Source: Diacronema lutheri
Taxonomy: Eukaryota; Haptophyta; Pavlovophyceae; Pavlovales; Pavlovaceae
DNA length: 64,000 bases
NCBI GenBank assembly: GCA_019448385.1
Contig: JAGTXO010000001.1
Location: 992,001 to 1,056,000, forward strand
Direction: 5' to 3'
Both the position numbers and the translations under genes were made by a program. This document shows, piece by piece, positions 25,247 to 35,427 of this stretch. Every line of letters starts with the position of its first letter. Within the stretch, counting starts at the first letter, position 1. The notes under the pieces are model-generated. The model had not been told where the DNA came from and did not search any database. It worked only from the letters and a program-made list of their open reading frames with translations.

Positions 25247-26305
25247 TCAACGACCGCTCTCTCTGCGCAGCATGCTCTGCTTGGGCATGACGGGGACCGA
25301 GATCACGCGTCTGCGAAGGTAGCGCACGGTATCGAGCTCGTCGGCGAGCGCCTTCTCGGTGCGCGACGAGACAACTGCGATCCGCCCCCAGAGGGGCCGG
25401 TCGTAAAGCCTCGCAATGTCCCCCTCGAGCAGCACCTCGACCATGTTGAGCAGATCGACAAGCCGGCTGAGCGCGAGCACGACTTCGGACGCGGAAACCG
25501 ACCGATCGGGCGAGTCGGCCGCGAGCTTGACCAGCTCGCGGATTTCGGCGCACGACGCTTTGAGGTCGGCGAGGCGCGAGTGCAGGGCCTTCGTGTTCTC
25601 GCCCGAAACGGGCGGCGTCGAGTCGAGGTTGAAGACGCGCGCGCCGATGAGGTGCCACCATTTGTGGTATTCGAGCATCCGCAGCCGGCTCTTCTCGTGC
25701 GCGGACACGACCTCCGTGAGCCGGGCGATCGGCGCGAGCCACTGCTCGGCGTCGACGAGGTAAAGGGAGTCATGCATCGCAGATGGAAGGAACAGGCGGG
25801 CGAGACGGAGCACGTCCATCAGCCAATCGGGCTCCTCGTCGAGCATGCACATGAACGACACGCCCCAGACGCACACGGGCCACGTCGCCTGCACGCCGAT
25901 CCACACCAGGTCGCGCACGTTGAGCCTCATGGCGTGCCGCAGGAAGACGGCCGACAGCACGTACGCGAGAGACCCGGTCAGCATGTACGCGCCGCCCATA
26001 CAGAGGAGACCAAACGCGGCGAGTGGCGGCCTCCCCTCCGCTTTGCGGTACTGAACCAGCGCCACGCCCGCGACGGTCGAGATGATCGCGTTGCGGCCCC
26101 AGCTGAGGAACGTGTTCTCGTGGTTGAGCCGAAGGCCCCACGCCGTCGTTTGCGCCGCGAGCCGCTCGGCGCTAATGGGCGAACCCGCGCGCGGCTGAAT
26201 CGCCATGTTATGCGCGACCATCGCGTCGCTCAGCCCGCGCGACAGCCGCGCGGGTGCGATCCGCAAGAACCGCCGTCCGACGGCGGACCCCAAGCGCGAG
26301 AGCAT
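25247..26305 (-). CDS. DUF202-domain membrane protein
   Basis: 352 aa from ATG 26305. The DUF202 (YidH / VTC-type) signature is visible as RLNHENTFLSWGRNAIISTV, followed by four likely transmembrane helices (STVAGVALVQY, LAAFGLLCMGGAYMLTGSL, YVLSAVFLRHAM, VRDLVWIGVQATWPVCVWGV). A ~190-residue soluble helical region follows, containing RLTEVVSAHEKSRLRMLEYH and ALSRLVDLLNMVEVLLEGD. DUF202 helices form the membrane core of VTC polyphosphate polymerases, but no SPX or catalytic VTC domain is present, so the function is unknown. The N-terminal RRFLRIAPARLSRGLSD could be an organelle leader. Confidence 0.7.
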   Translation of the reverse strand: MLSRLGSAVGRRFLRIAPARLSRGLSDAMVAHNMAIQPRAGSPISAERLAAQTTAWGLRLNHENTFLSWGRNAIISTVAGVALVQYRKAEGRPPLAAFGLLCMGGAYMLTGSLAYVLSAVFLRHAMRLNVRDLVWIGVQATWPVCVWGVSFMCMLDEEPDWLMDVLRLARLFLPSAMHDSLYLVDAEQWLAPIARLTEVVSAHEKSRLRMLEYHKWWHLIGARVFNLDSTPPVSGENTKALHSRLADLKASCAEIRELVKLAADSPDRSVSASEVVLALSRLVDLLNMVEVLLEGDIARLYDRPLWGRIAVVSSRTEKALADELDTVRYLRRRVISVPVMPKQSMLRRESGR

Positions 26306-26343
26306 GTCGTCCAAAGTCAATTCCCCCGCTCTTCCCCATAGAA

Positions 26344-28530
26344 ATGGCAGAGCATTTCGCAGAAGAGCATGGCCTGCATCTACTGGTGCGCGGGGCGCCG
26401 ATGGTGCGCGGGGCGCTCGGCGCGCGCGCTCGCCGCGCACGACGAGACGAGTGCCCTCGAGGCACCCCCGTCCCCAGCGCCCGATCTGGCGCGTCGCACG
26501 CAGAAGGTTGTGCGCCTTTTCGTGAGAATATGCGCGACGAGCGCAACGCGCTGCACGCCAGCGTCTTTCCGCGCTTCCGCCAGCGGAAGCGCGGAGCGCA
26601 AGCCCGCCGAGGCGGGCCGGGAGTTCCATGTCGTCGACCTGCGCTGGGGCATCCGAGATGAGGCGATGGCCGAATGGTATGCGCTCGAGTCGATTGCGCT
26701 GCCGCCGACCAACGTGCTACGCGTGATTTTTGGGGCACGGCCGTGCCGCGCCTCGCGCCCGCCCTGCGCGCCGCCGCGCACACGCTGTTCGCGGCGGGCG
26801 AGCTGAGCGCGCGCCCATTCGAGCGAATCTTCCTGCCTGTCACCGAGCAGGAAGTGCGCATCGGCATGCGTGCGCAGCCGGCCAATGTCGGCGTGGGCGC
26901 GTGCTTTGCGCATGCGATCGTCGATTTGTGCGCCGACGGCCCTGCCTCGCACCGCTTCCGCGACGTGCTGCCGCGCGCCGTGGGCGACGACGCGACGGGC
27001 GCGCGCGCGGATGAGGCGACGCCGCTGCGCTGCGAATAGAGCTGCGCGCGACGGTGCGCGCCCTCCTGATGCCGGCCAACTTTTGAGCGCACGAGGCGCG
27101 CTGGCTCACCGATGGCCACCGTCCACCTCGACGCACTTAACGAGCAGGTCCGAGGCATTCCTGCACGCGCGGCTCGCGGCCGAGCTGGCGGCGCTCGCAC
27201 GCGCCGACGACGCGCTGCTCGAGGCAAAGGCGGAAGCGCACTGCGCGCTGGCGCACGAGCGCGCGACGCTCTTCATCGAGCGCGAGGTGGAAATCGCGCG
27301 TATGCTGGCGCACGCTTTCGCCGGCTCGGGCGCGCTTGTCGTCACCGCGCCGTCGGGCGCGGGCAGGAGCGCGCCGCTCGCGATCGCATGGGCGCAGCTC
27401 GCCGCTGCGCCTGCGGCCGGCGGCGCCATTGCTGCCGCCCGCCATCGTGCCATACTGATTGACACGCTGCTCGACGACACGTCGCCCCGCCGAGCTCCCC
27501 GAGCTCGCCGCGCGGCTGAGCGGCGGAGCGCCCGCAGGTGCGGGCGCAGAGAGGCGTCTGCTCGCACTCGGGCGGCCGGGCGTCTGCTCGCACTCGAGCA
27601 GCTCGTGCGCGAGCAGACGCCCACGCTGCTCGACGCCTTTCTCGCCGCGCGCGCGCCGTCGGTTCCGCTCGCGCAGCGCGCGGGACTCCTCGACGGCGCG
27701 GCGCGCGAGCCTCGGCCCATGTACGTGTAGCTGCTCGCCGAGGCGGCGTGCCGCTGGCCCGCCGCGCTCGACCCGCCCCCGTTTCTGCCCGCGGCGCTCG
27801 GCGCCGCATGCGAGCAGCTGCTCGAGCGCCTCGGGCTCGCGCACGGCGCGCTGCTCCAAGCTCGACGCGGATGACGACAGATCGGTCCGCTTGCTCGTGC
27901 GCTACGGCGCGGCCGCGTCGAGCGGCGCGCCGGCACGCGACGCCGCGGCGGTGCAGCGCGCGCTGCACGGCGCTGCGCGCGAGCTGCGAAACAGGTTCGG
28001 AGCGCCGTTCGACGCTGGCGACTGGCCGCTGCTCGACGCGTGGCTGACCGACATTGACCTGGTGCTCGTGGTGCTCGGCTCGGTGTAAGCGGGCCACAAC
28101 CATTACGCGCGCGCGGCGCACGGCGCGCTGCTGGCCGCCGCGCGCACGCCCGCAGCGGACGGAGAGGCGGAGGGCGAAGGGGCCGTGCTGCGCCTGCCGC
28201 GATGGCTCGCCTTCGTGCTCCTCTGCAGGACGACGACGGGCGCGCAGCTGGGCGCGGCCTCCGCGTTCGCGCTGTGATGGGAGGCGCTGCCAGACGGTGT
28301 GCCCTTCCAAGTCGACCGCCAGCGCGGCTCGCACGCCGTGCACGTCGGTGCCGACCTGGCGTGGCGTGGCGTCGACAAGATGCACCGACCTGTTGGGCGC
28401 GCGCGTCCTTGCGCCCTTCCGCTGGTGCCGCCCCGCGCATGGCCACCGCCCCATCCATGAGCCAATCGGTGCGGGCGCGTCCAGCGCGCCTCCAACGCCC
28501 TTTCGTCTGCTCTGACGGCACCCGTGAGGC
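26344..28530 (+). pseudogene. Decayed STAND NTPase gene (DUF4062-like N-terminus plus NACHT region)
   Basis: Pieces of one protein are scattered through all three plus frames. An N-terminal ERNALHASVFPRFRQ and GREFHVVDLRWGIRDEAM pair (as in DUF4062-type NWD1/NPHP3-like proteins) lies at 26530-26670. FERIFLPVTEQEVRIGM lies near 26820. A P-loop relic (ALVVTAPSGAGRS, Lys of the GKS replaced by Arg) lies near 27340-27370. Helical STAND-like segments (TPTLLDAFLAARAPS, WPLLDAWLTDIDLVLVVLG) run to ~28.1 kb. Stops interrupt the frame at about 27728, 27872, 28086 and 28275, and frame changes occur near 26580, 26740, 27040 and 27480. Introns could explain some of these, but not the stops within conserved segments. 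STAND proteins act as signalling switches. Confidence 0.6.
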
Positions 28531-28547
28531 TGTGACCCTGCTCTGAC

Positions 28548-28607
28548 GGCCACAAAGCTCAGAATGGGTTGATCAAAGCGTTGTCTGCATTCTGAGCTTT
28601 TGTGGCC
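28548..28607. repeat. Long hairpin spanning a stop codon
   Basis: Left arm 28548-28566 and right arm 28588-28607 pair over 19 bp with a single extra A, loop 21. The right arm codes the last residues of the minus-strand gene (RPQKLR) and its TGA lies in the loop. It may serve as a 3'-end processing or stability element, or be the mark of a local inverted duplication. Confidence 0.85.
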
Positions 28608-29298
28608 GGACAATCGACGAGTCGCGTCGCCTGAGCGACTCTGACGTCCACAGCGACTTGTCGCGGCCCAACCCGACGTCCGCGATGCCCCACAAGTCTC
28701 CGCGACCGACGTCGTATGGATCTGCGAGAGCATGGGCGCGGGGGGTCAAAGCCTCAAGTGTGAGCCGGTGAAGCTGCGCGGAGAGGGGCCGGGCTGCGGT
28801 ACGTGTGGCACATGCGCGCTCACCGGGTCCAATGTCACGCTTGCACACCGGCTTGAGAGCGGGGATGAAGCGGTCGCCGATCCGCGTGGTCTCGTCCAGC
28901 ACAAACTGCGAGCGCTCAAGCTGCCGCCGGTCCATCTTGCGCTGCACGAGCGGCGTGAACTGGAGGAGCTGCGAGCGGCCGGCCAACGAGGTCTGCCCGC
29001 CCTTTTGGTAGCGCTTCATCTCGTAGTTCTCCGCCCAGAGGTTGCCCGTGGTCGCGCCGTACGGGTCGATGTACATCCTCCCGGGCCTCGTCTCGTTGGA
29101 TCGCTTGATCGCCTGCTCCAAGTACCACTTGCGCTGGGTCCTCTCGAACCGGCCGTGCTGCATTGTCTGCACGGCACGCGCGACCGAAATCTTCTTGCCC
29201 CGATCGAGGTTGTTGAGCTGCGACGGGGCGTCGATGTCGAGGTCATCGGTGTGCATGTTCGCAGCCGCCCTCCCCTGCTGGTGGAAGAAGACCGTCAT
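28573..29298 (-). CDS. Unrecognised conserved-looking protein
   Basis: Exons 29298-28824 and 28721-28573 with a GT-AG intron (phase 1) give 207 aa. Basic and hydrophilic, with motifs such as QLNNLDRGKKISVARAVQTM, KWYLEQAIKRSNETRPGRMY, IDPYGATTGNLWAENYEM and SQLLQFTPLVQRKMDRRQLE. There are no membrane segments. The composition is far from random for this GC-rich DNA, so it is a real gene. A later start (MHTDDLDIDAP, about 29256) is possible. The start codon overlaps that of the zinc-finger gene on the plus strand (29296-29299). I do not recognise the family. Confidence 0.7.
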   Translation of the reverse strand: MTVFFHQQGRAAANMHTDDLDIDAPSQLNNLDRGKKISVARAVQTMQHGRFERTQRKWYLEQAIKRSNETRPGRMYIDPYGATTGNLWAENYEMKRYQKGGQTSLAGRSQLLQFTPLVQRKMDRRQLERSQFVLDETTRIGDRFIPALKPVCKRDIGPGERACATRTAARPLSAQLHRLTLEALTPRAHALADPYDVGRGDLWGIADVGLGRDKSLWTSESLRRRDSSIVRPQKLRMQTTL

Positions 29299-30730
29299 GA
29301 TGGGCGCTCGTAACAGCACGTCGAAACCTGGCATCACAGCGATGGCCGCCACAGCGATGAAGCTGCGCTATGAGCCTTCCTTCCTCCCGAGTCATTGGGT
29401 GCCGCTCGATCGGCCACCCCGGCACGCGGGGCTGAGCGAGCGCGCAGAGGCTAGCTTGTTTGCGGGTGCGCTCGCAGCTGCCGCCTCGCTGCCCGCATCA
29501 GTATTTCGCGGCGGCGCCGCCGGCGCCGCGCATGCCGCGCACAGCGCCGTGCGCAGCGCGGATTTGCTCGCGTCCGCGTGGTACCCACCGGCTCCACGGG
29601 CGCGCACGGAGGAGGTCTTCACCGCTTACTCGCTCGCCGTCGAGAAGCTCGACCGCTTGGCAGGTGCGTCGATCGGCCTCCTCACGCCGGGCGCTTCGTC
29701 CGACACGGCTGGCGGGCAGCTCGCGGGCGCGCCTGGCGCGGCGCGCGCCACCAAAGATGACGAGCGGCATGCTGCCGAGATTGGCTGGTGCCACCAGTGC
29801 AAGCGCAAGGGCCAGATCTTGCGGTGCGAGCACTCGCAGCCGATTGATGTGACGCGCGACGGCCTCATGCGCCTCGAAGTCGTGCAATGCCGCCGCCCGT
29901 TTTGCCTCGGCTGCCTTGCAAAGTACCCGGACGAGTCGCCGGATGAGCCGCTCTACCGCAAGGGCAAGCTCCGTTGCCCGTCGTGCCGCGGCCTGTGCGC
30001 GTGCAAGTCGTGCCAGCGCACGAGAGCGGGTGGCCATCCGCGCGTTTCCAAGTCCAAAAAGCACCGCCCAGCGGCTAACGAGCCGACTGCCGCGCTGCGT
30101 GAGGCCGGCGCGCTCGCCATGGCCCAGCCCGGCGCCCGGCCTTTGGCGCCCCTCGCGCTACCCGCTTCGCCCTTGTCGACCTCGCATCTAACGCCCACCG
30201 CGGCCGCGGGCGATTCATGCGCGACCGTGGCGCTGTCGTCATCAGCCCAAGCACCGAGCACGCTTGGTTTGGCAAACGTCACTTGCGCGCCCAATGCGCT
30301 CAACCACGGCGCGGCGGTGGCGGCTTCGGGCGTCGCGCACGCCTTGCCGCAGCTGCGTGCGCAGCCCGAGACGCTGCGGCCGCAGGTGCAGTCTCCACCG
30401 AAGCCGCTGCAGCCGTCGCAGCCGCTGCAGCAGGCGCAGCCGCAGCCGCATCCGCCAACGGCAGCGCTGCGCGTGCCAACGCCGAGCACCCCGCGCACTT
30501 CTTCACTGCCGGGCGTGTTCCGCAAGTGCATCGCGACGTGCCCGCAGTGCCGGCACGAGCACAGGTTGCGCGTGCGGCGGGTGGCGGCCGGCTTCGCGCC
30601 GATCGTGCCGTACACGTGCACACGCTGCACCCAGCTGTTTCACCTGAAGCTCGCGTCCGCGGCCGGTGCTGGTGGCAGCCTGGCCGCTGCGCCGGCTCGC
30701 CCGCCAGCAGCACCGGCCCCGCCTCAATGA
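29297..30730 (+). CDS. 4CXXC_R1-type zinc-finger protein (CDCA7-like)
   Basis: 477 aa if started at 29297; ATG 29342 is an alternative. The central cysteine-rich block (about residues 155-240) has [25 protein letters not shown] and [17 protein letters not shown], the spacing of the zf-4CXXC_R1 domain of CDCA7 and plant relatives. These bind chromatin and work with HELLS-type remodellers in DNA methylation. After a Pro/Gln/Ala-rich linker, a second zinc ribbon ([12 protein letters not shown] ... [10 protein letters not shown]) lies near the C-terminus. The family's role is established in animals and plants. A link to DNA methylation here is inference. Confidence 0.78.
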   Translation: MMGARNSTSKPGITAMAATAMKLRYEPSFLPSHWVPLDRPPRHAGLSERAEASLFAGALAAAASLPASVFRGGAAGAAHAAHSAVRSADLLASAWYPPAPRARTEEVFTAYSLAVEKLDRLAGASIGLLTPGASSDTAGGQLAGAPGAARATKDDERHAAEIGWCHQCKRKGQILRCEHSQPIDVTRDGLMRLEVVQCRRPFCLGCLAKYPDESPDEPLYRKGKLRCPSCRGLCACKSCQRTRAGGHPRVSKSKKHRPAANEPTAALREAGALAMAQPGARPLAPLALPASPLSTSHLTPTAAAGDSCATVALSSSAQAPSTLGLANVTCAPNALNHGAAVAASGVAHALPQLRAQPETLRPQVQSPPKPLQPSQPLQQAQPQPHPPTAALRVPTPSTPRTSSLPGVFRKCIATCPQCRHEHRLRVRRVAAGFAPIVPYTCTRCTQLFHLKLASAAGAGGSLAAAPARPPAAPAPPQ

Positions 30731-30819
30731 CCGACTCGACGATCCAGTGCCAAAGTGGCCGCCGTCCTGCAGAGGGCTCACGTCCTCCGCCCTTTCCGGA
30801 CGGTCGCGCGCGGATTCCC

Positions 30820-32304
30820 ATGTCGCCCATCCCGGATGGCCAGCCCAAAAAGTTCGACTACCTCGTGATCGGCGCCGGTTCGGGGGGCATTGCGTCTGCG
30901 CGCCGCGCGGCATCGTACGGCGCGCGCGTCGTCGTCATCGAACGCGGGCCCGACCGCGACCCCAAGACGGGCGCGCGTCGCGGCTCGGGCCTGGGCGGCA
31001 CGTGCGTCAACGTGGGCTGCGTGCCCAAGAAGCTCTTCTTCACCGCGGGCGTGCACATGGAGGCGATGCACACGGCCAAGGGCTACGGGCTGGACGTAGG
31101 CACGCCGCCCAAGTTCGACTGGGAGGGCTTCAAGGCGCGGCGCGACGCCTACATCGCCAACCTGAACGGCATCTACCTGCGCAACATGCAGAACTCCAAA
31201 GTCGAGTTCGTCGAGGGCTACGCGTCGTTCGTCGACGCGAAGACCGTCGAGGTGACGGGCCACGGCCGCTTCACCGCGGACAACATCCTCATCGCGGCGG
31301 GCGGCAAGCCCATCCACCCTCCCGTGCCAGGCGGCGAGCTCGCCAAGACTTCGGATGATTTCTTTGACCTCGAGCATCAGCCGCGCACGGCGGTCGTGGT
31401 CGGCGCGGGGTACGTCGCGGTCGAGCTAGCGTTCATCATGCACGAACTGGGCACGGACACGACGCTCGTCTGCCGCGGCGAGAAGGTGCTGCGTCACGGC
31501 TTCGACCCGATGGTGCAGGACGTGCTCAACTCTGAGATGGAGCGCCAGGGAATTTCGATGCGCCGCAAGACCGAGCTCGGCTCTATCAAGCTGGCGGAGG
31601 ACGGGACGTACGAAGTGACGTTCAAGGACGGATCCATGCTTACCGGCATCGACGTCGTGCTCTACGCCGCTGGCCGCCGCCCCATCCTCACGGGCATGTG
31701 CCTCGAGAACGCGGGCGTCGAGCTGAGCGACCGCGGCTTCATCACCGTCGATGAGTACGAGCGCACAAACGTGCCGGGCATCCACGCGCTGGGCGACGTG
31801 ACGACGACGGGGTACGAGCTCGCGCCGGTCGCCATCGCCGCCGGTCGCCGGCTGAGCGACCGCCTGTACGGCGGCGAGCCACGCGCGCGCCTCGAGTACG
31901 ACCGGATCCCAACCGTCGTCTTTTCGCACCCGCCGATCGGTACGGTGGGCCTTACCGAGCCGGATGCACTCGAGCAGTACGGCGAGGCGAGCGTCAAGGT
32001 GTACAAGTCGAGCTTTAAGCCGATGCATTACGCCATGTGCGAGCCCGACCTCAAGCTGCCCATGGCGATGAAGCTCGTGTGTGTCGGTGCGGAGGAGAAA
32101 GTCGTTGGCCTGCACATCATCGGCATCGGCGCTGACGAGATGCTGCAGGGCTTTGCGGTCGCCGTCAAGATGGGCGCGACGAAGACCGACTTTGATCACT
32201 GTGTCGCGCTGCACCCCACTGCCGCCGAGGAGCTCGTCACGATGAACGGCTGGGGCCAACGCGACGGCAAGCCGTACCTGCCGGGCACACTCCGCATTGA
32301 CTGA
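30820..32304 (+). CDS. GR: Glutathione reductase
   Basis: 494 aa FAD/NADPH disulfide oxidoreductase that regenerates GSH from GSSG. Visible are the FAD Rossmann motif ([18 protein letters not shown]), redox-active [10 protein letters not shown], the NADPH motif ([20 protein letters not shown]), the FAD end motif ([19 protein letters not shown]) and the catalytic C-terminal [11 protein letters not shown]. Length and order are as expected. ATG 30820 is chosen; an upstream in-frame ATG at 30727 overlaps the stop of the zinc-finger gene as ATGA and would add a poorly structured leader. It probably works with the nearby selenoprotein GPx in peroxide defence, though the two are not adjacent. Confidence 0.95.
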   Translation: MSPIPDGQPKKFDYLVIGAGSGGIASARRAASYGARVVVIERGPDRDPKTGARRGSGLGGTCVNVGCVPKKLFFTAGVHMEAMHTAKGYGLDVGTPPKFDWEGFKARRDAYIANLNGIYLRNMQNSKVEFVEGYASFVDAKTVEVTGHGRFTADNILIAAGGKPIHPPVPGGELAKTSDDFFDLEHQPRTAVVVGAGYVAVELAFIMHELGTDTTLVCRGEKVLRHGFDPMVQDVLNSEMERQGISMRRKTELGSIKLAEDGTYEVTFKDGSMLTGIDVVLYAAGRRPILTGMCLENAGVELSDRGFITVDEYERTNVPGIHALGDVTTTGYELAPVAIAAGRRLSDRLYGGEPRARLEYDRIPTVVFSHPPIGTVGLTEPDALEQYGEASVKVYKSSFKPMHYAMCEPDLKLPMAMKLVCVGAEEKVVGLHIIGIGADEMLQGFAVAVKMGATKTDFDHCVALHPTAAEELVTMNGWGQRDGKPYLPGTLRID

Positions 32305-32383
32305 GCTGCGCGCGCCCGCGGCATCTTACACTCGCACGATCCTGGACTCATTGGCATTTTGCGTGCATCGCTTAGTGATGCTC

Positions 32384-33970
32384 CTATTTGGCGCACAATC
32401 TTCCTCCAGGCGACGCCAGGGGCACGACGTGCGCACCGTCACGCGTGGGCGACAGAAGGGCTGTCGGCGAGGTGCCATCGTCAGGAGCGCTCACCGACTC
32501 GCGCCGCCTCGATGCCGTGGACCCGCCCAGTGAGCCTCGCCTGCACGACGTCGCCGTCACGAGCACCTCGTCCTCCTCGACATGTATGGGCCCTGGCTTG
32601 GGGGGAAAGAGCTTTCCGAGCGACTCGGGCAGGGCCTGCCCAGAGGGGAGGCCCGTCCTGGTGCAGGGCGCCGCGCCGAATCGCGAGAGGAGGCGTGCTG
32701 CAGCGACGAGCAGCAGCGCGGCAACGAGCGTCGCCGGCCACACGCGGAGCGCAGAGGGGAGCGCATCGGCGTGCGGCTGCTCAGGCCCGGGCTCTAGCTG
32801 GAGGCCCGCCCATCCGCGCGTGCTCAGCTTCTCGAAGGCGGATGCGAACGTGTCGAGCAGCGCGCGCTCGTCGCGCGCAAAGAGGCGAGCGGCCGCGCCA
32901 AAGTCGTCGTCGCGGGGCGGGCACACGCGGCTCGTATCCAAGGTCATGTTGACGCGCCCGCCGATCTGGTCGCACGCGCCGCCGTCGAGGTCGAAAGCGA
33001 GCGCGACGTCCGTGTTGAGCAGCTTGGCCTTCAGCTGGGGCCGCACCCACGATGTGCGCACGTCGGCGGGCCCGTCGCCGACGTAGCGCTGGCGCCGACT
33101 CCAACGCTGATCGAGCATCCGCGCGTAAAAGTGGCTGCCGAAACGCGCGCGCTCACTTGGGGCCGTCCATGCGCCCGTGTACCCCGAGATGGCGAGAGAC
33201 GCGCGCCCAAGCCCGTGCGCGGCCATGAGCGCGACAGCCTCCTTGGGCGAGAGGCCCAGCCGGACGACAAGGCTCTCCTCAACCTCGCTGATGGCCGAGC
33301 GGCCTTGCGGCTCGGCCGTCGGGAAGCGCGCGGGCTCGGCCTCGCACGGCGCATCGACACGGCCGTGCCAGAACGGCACCGTCGGCCCACCGGAATGCGC
33401 GAGCGCGACGATCGCTGCGAGCACGATCGCATCAGCACGGCTGAGGGTCGGCGGGCCGTGCGCGAGGCGGGCGCGCTCGACCATCTGCAGCACGCCTTCA
33501 AGGCCACGGTTATGCTCGAGGCGCACGTCCACACATCCGTCGGCGCCGCCCTCCCCGTCAGCAGCGGAGAACGTGGCCGCGTCGTGGAACGCGAGGTTGA
33601 CGAGCTTTGCCACGGACGCATCCGCGCTGCCGGCAAACGACGACGCGCCAGCAGCGAGGTCGGCACGCACGGCGCGTCGGAAACGGTTGCTTGCCACGGC
33701 CGCGTCCGCCGGCGACAGCTGCCGTCCGGCCGCTTGCTGTGCCGCGGCCGCGCGGTAGCTCGCGTGTGGCGGCGGTTTGGGATGCAGGGTCACGCCCGCG
33801 GCGGCGAGCAGTAGCGCGCGCCCCGAATCCGTCAGCTCGGCGACGAGCCCCTTCGTGCAGCTCAGCCAGCGCACCACGCGGATTGCGCCGGAAGGCGCAC
33901 GGCTCAGCGCCGCGTCCAGAGCGGTTTTGCCCTCGGGGTGCTCGAACGTCACCACGACCCGCTCCGCCAT
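32384..33970 (-). CDS. Membrane-anchored class I-like haem peroxidase with altered distal site
   Basis: 528 aa. After an ~80-residue N-terminal domain (RVVVTFEHPEGKTALDAAL..) comes a plant/fungal/bacterial-type haem peroxidase domain. The distal motif reads KLVNLAFHDAATF, keeping the catalytic His but with Asn where the usual distal Arg stands (R-L-A-[FW]-H). GGADGCVDVRLEHNRGLEG follows. The proximal region is KEAVALMAAHGLGRASLAI with the haem-ligand His. A single transmembrane helix near the C-terminus (WPATLVAALLLVAAARLL) and a Ser-rich tail suggest tail anchoring. The Arg loss may lower classical peroxidase activity. The start codon is 32 bp from that of the next plus-strand gene. Confidence 0.8.
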   Translation of the reverse strand: MAERVVVTFEHPEGKTALDAALSRAPSGAIRVVRWLSCTKGLVAELTDSGRALLLAAAGVTLHPKPPPHASYRAAAAQQAAGRQLSPADAAVASNRFRRAVRADLAAGASSFAGSADASVAKLVNLAFHDAATFSAADGEGGADGCVDVRLEHNRGLEGVLQMVERARLAHGPPTLSRADAIVLAAIVALAHSGGPTVPFWHGRVDAPCEAEPARFPTAEPQGRSAISEVEESLVVRLGLSPKEAVALMAAHGLGRASLAISGYTGAWTAPSERARFGSHFYARMLDQRWSRRQRYVGDGPADVRTSWVRPQLKAKLLNTDVALAFDLDGGACDQIGGRVNMTLDTSRVCPPRDDDFGAAARLFARDERALLDTFASAFEKLSTRGWAGLQLEPGPEQPHADALPSALRVWPATLVAALLLVAAARLLSRFGAAPCTRTGLPSGQALPESLGKLFPPKPGPIHVEEDEVLVTATSCRRGSLGGSTASRRRESVSAPDDGTSPTALLSPTRDGAHVVPLASPGGRLCAK

Positions 33971-34002
33971 CCTGCGGACTTTTCGCGTCACGGCCACTGC
34001 GT

Positions 34003-34506
34003 ATGCGCGCACTCGCGGCGCTGCTCGCGCTCGGCGCGGCGTGCGCCTCTCGCGGCTTGGCGAGCCGGCTGCGCCTCGCTGAAGGGCGCTCCGCTCGACG
34101 TGTCATGGTCTGGGCCCGCGTACAAGACGCAGAGGGGCTGGTCTCGCCCTCGCGAGTGCCGACGATGCAGGAGCTCGAGGGCTATTGGGAGCTCAAGTCG
34201 GTTGAGATCGAGGCGTTTGGCGGCAACCCCGTGTTCGAGCTGCGCGCGGATGGGACCTTCAAGTTCCCGTCTCGATACGGCAAGCCCAAGTTGTGGCGGA
34301 TTCAGGAAGAGGGGCGCGACTTTTGGCTCGAGATCAAGCTCCTCGACAACCTTTCGACGCCAATCACGCTCCGGGGGCGCCTCATGCTGTCCGAGTACTT
34401 CCCCATGGTCGTCGAGCGCGGGGAGGTGCTCAAGCCGCCGCGATCCGCCATGACGTCAACTGAGCAGGTCGCCATCGGCGAATTCCAGCTGAGGAGAATC
34501 ACGTGA
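34003..34506 (+). CDS. Small secreted or plastid protein, unknown
   Basis: 167 aa. Signal peptide-like start (MRALAALLALGAACASRGLA) followed by Arg/Ser residues, so secretory or plastid routing is possible. The mature part is beta-rich: ELEGYWELKSVEIEAFGG, VFELRADGTFKFPSRYGKP, FWLEIKLLDNLSTPITLRG, GRLMLSEYFPMVVERGEV. This pattern suggests a lipocalin/fibrillin-like barrel, but no family motif is certain. Confidence 0.65.
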   Translation: MRALAALLALGAACASRGLASRLRLAEGRSARRVMVWARVQDAEGLVSPSRVPTMQELEGYWELKSVEIEAFGGNPVFELRADGTFKFPSRYGKPKLWRIQEEGRDFWLEIKLLDNLSTPITLRGRLMLSEYFPMVVERGEVLKPPRSAMTSTEQVAIGEFQLRRIT

Positions 34507-34624
34507 CGGTCGTCTGGCTGATGAACCTCGCAACGCCCTTCACCTGCGATGCACAGCCAGAGGCGCGACAGCACATCTCGGCACTCCAGCTCATGAGCGC
34601 AGGAGGACGCACCGACTGCGCCAT

Positions 34625-35380
34625 TCACTTGACCGTGTCGCCCCTGATCAGCCCGCCCTTCAGCCGATTCATGAATTGCCTAGCCTCGCGCTTGTTCTTC
34701 TTCGCAACGGCGCTCGTGTGGCAGCGCGCGTCCTCCACGTGCTTCCCCTTCGTCGAGTCGAAGCCGACCGGAATGCCCATCGCACGCATCATGGCCAGCT
34801 GCTCCTCGTCGGCGTCGACCGCGCCCTCCTCCTCCTCGTCATCCATCGCTGCGTTCGCTGCGTGCGGCGGCTCGCCTTCTCCCTGGCGGGGAGGTGGCGG
34901 AGGCGGTGGCCTCGGCGGCGGAGGAGGCGGCGGCGCGCGCAGCGGCACGTCGCGATCGCCATCAGCCCCACGGTGCGGCTCGAGCGCGCGGTGCGGCATC
35001 GGCCGCCTGCCGCGGCCGTGGTCGCTCCCGTCGTCGTCGCGATCGTGGCTGCGACGCGCTTCGCGCTCGCGCCTAGGTGAGCGCGGTCGCTCCAGTTCGT
35101 CGCCACCACGGTCGCGCGAGCCCCGACGATGCCTGTCATCGTCGCGACGGTCATAGTCGCGCTCGCGCTCGCGCGGCCGCTCGGCGCGCCAGTGTCTGCT
35201 CTCGCGTTCGCGGCTGCGGTCATCGTTGCGGCCGCGCGAGCGATGGTGTGCATCACGGTCGCGAGCCCGACCGCTCTCGTCGTCCGTGCTTCGATGGTGC
35301 CTGCTCCGGTGGCGGTGACTGCTCCTCTCGTCGCGACTGCTCCTCTCGTCGCGACGCGCGTCGTCCTCGTCCAACGCCAT
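34625..35380 (-). CDS. SNRNP27: U4/U6.U5 tri-snRNP 27-kDa protein (SNRNP27)
   Basis: 251 aa. The N-terminal two thirds is an RS/RD-rich domain (many RDRD, RSRR and HR repeats) and a polyproline stretch. The conserved family end follows: EEQLAMMRAMGIPVGFDSTK, GKHVEDARCHTSAVAKKNKR and EARQFMNRLKGGL. SNRNP27 helps position the 5' splice site during spliceosome activation. Intronless as read. It is head to head with SF1 across 47 bp. Confidence 0.88.
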   Translation of the reverse strand: MALDEDDARRDERSSRDERSSHRHRSRHHRSTDDESGRARDRDAHHRSRGRNDDRSRERESRHWRAERPRERERDYDRRDDDRHRRGSRDRGGDELERPRSPRREREARRSHDRDDDGSDHGRGRRPMPHRALEPHRGADGDRDVPLRAPPPPPPPRPPPPPPPRQGEGEPPHAANAAMDDEEEEGAVDADEEQLAMMRAMGIPVGFDSTKGKHVEDARCHTSAVAKKNKREARQFMNRLKGGLIRGDTVK

Positions 35381-35427
35381 TTTTTATTGGGGTCTGGACC
35401 CGCGAACTTGGCGCGACGCGTGACGCC

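Noticed and set aside
30727-30819. Upstream start of glutathione reductase overlapping the preceding stop as ATGA (operon-like coupling)
   Set aside because: Eukaryotic context and a leader of no protein character make the ATG at 30820 more likely. The overlap is probably chance.
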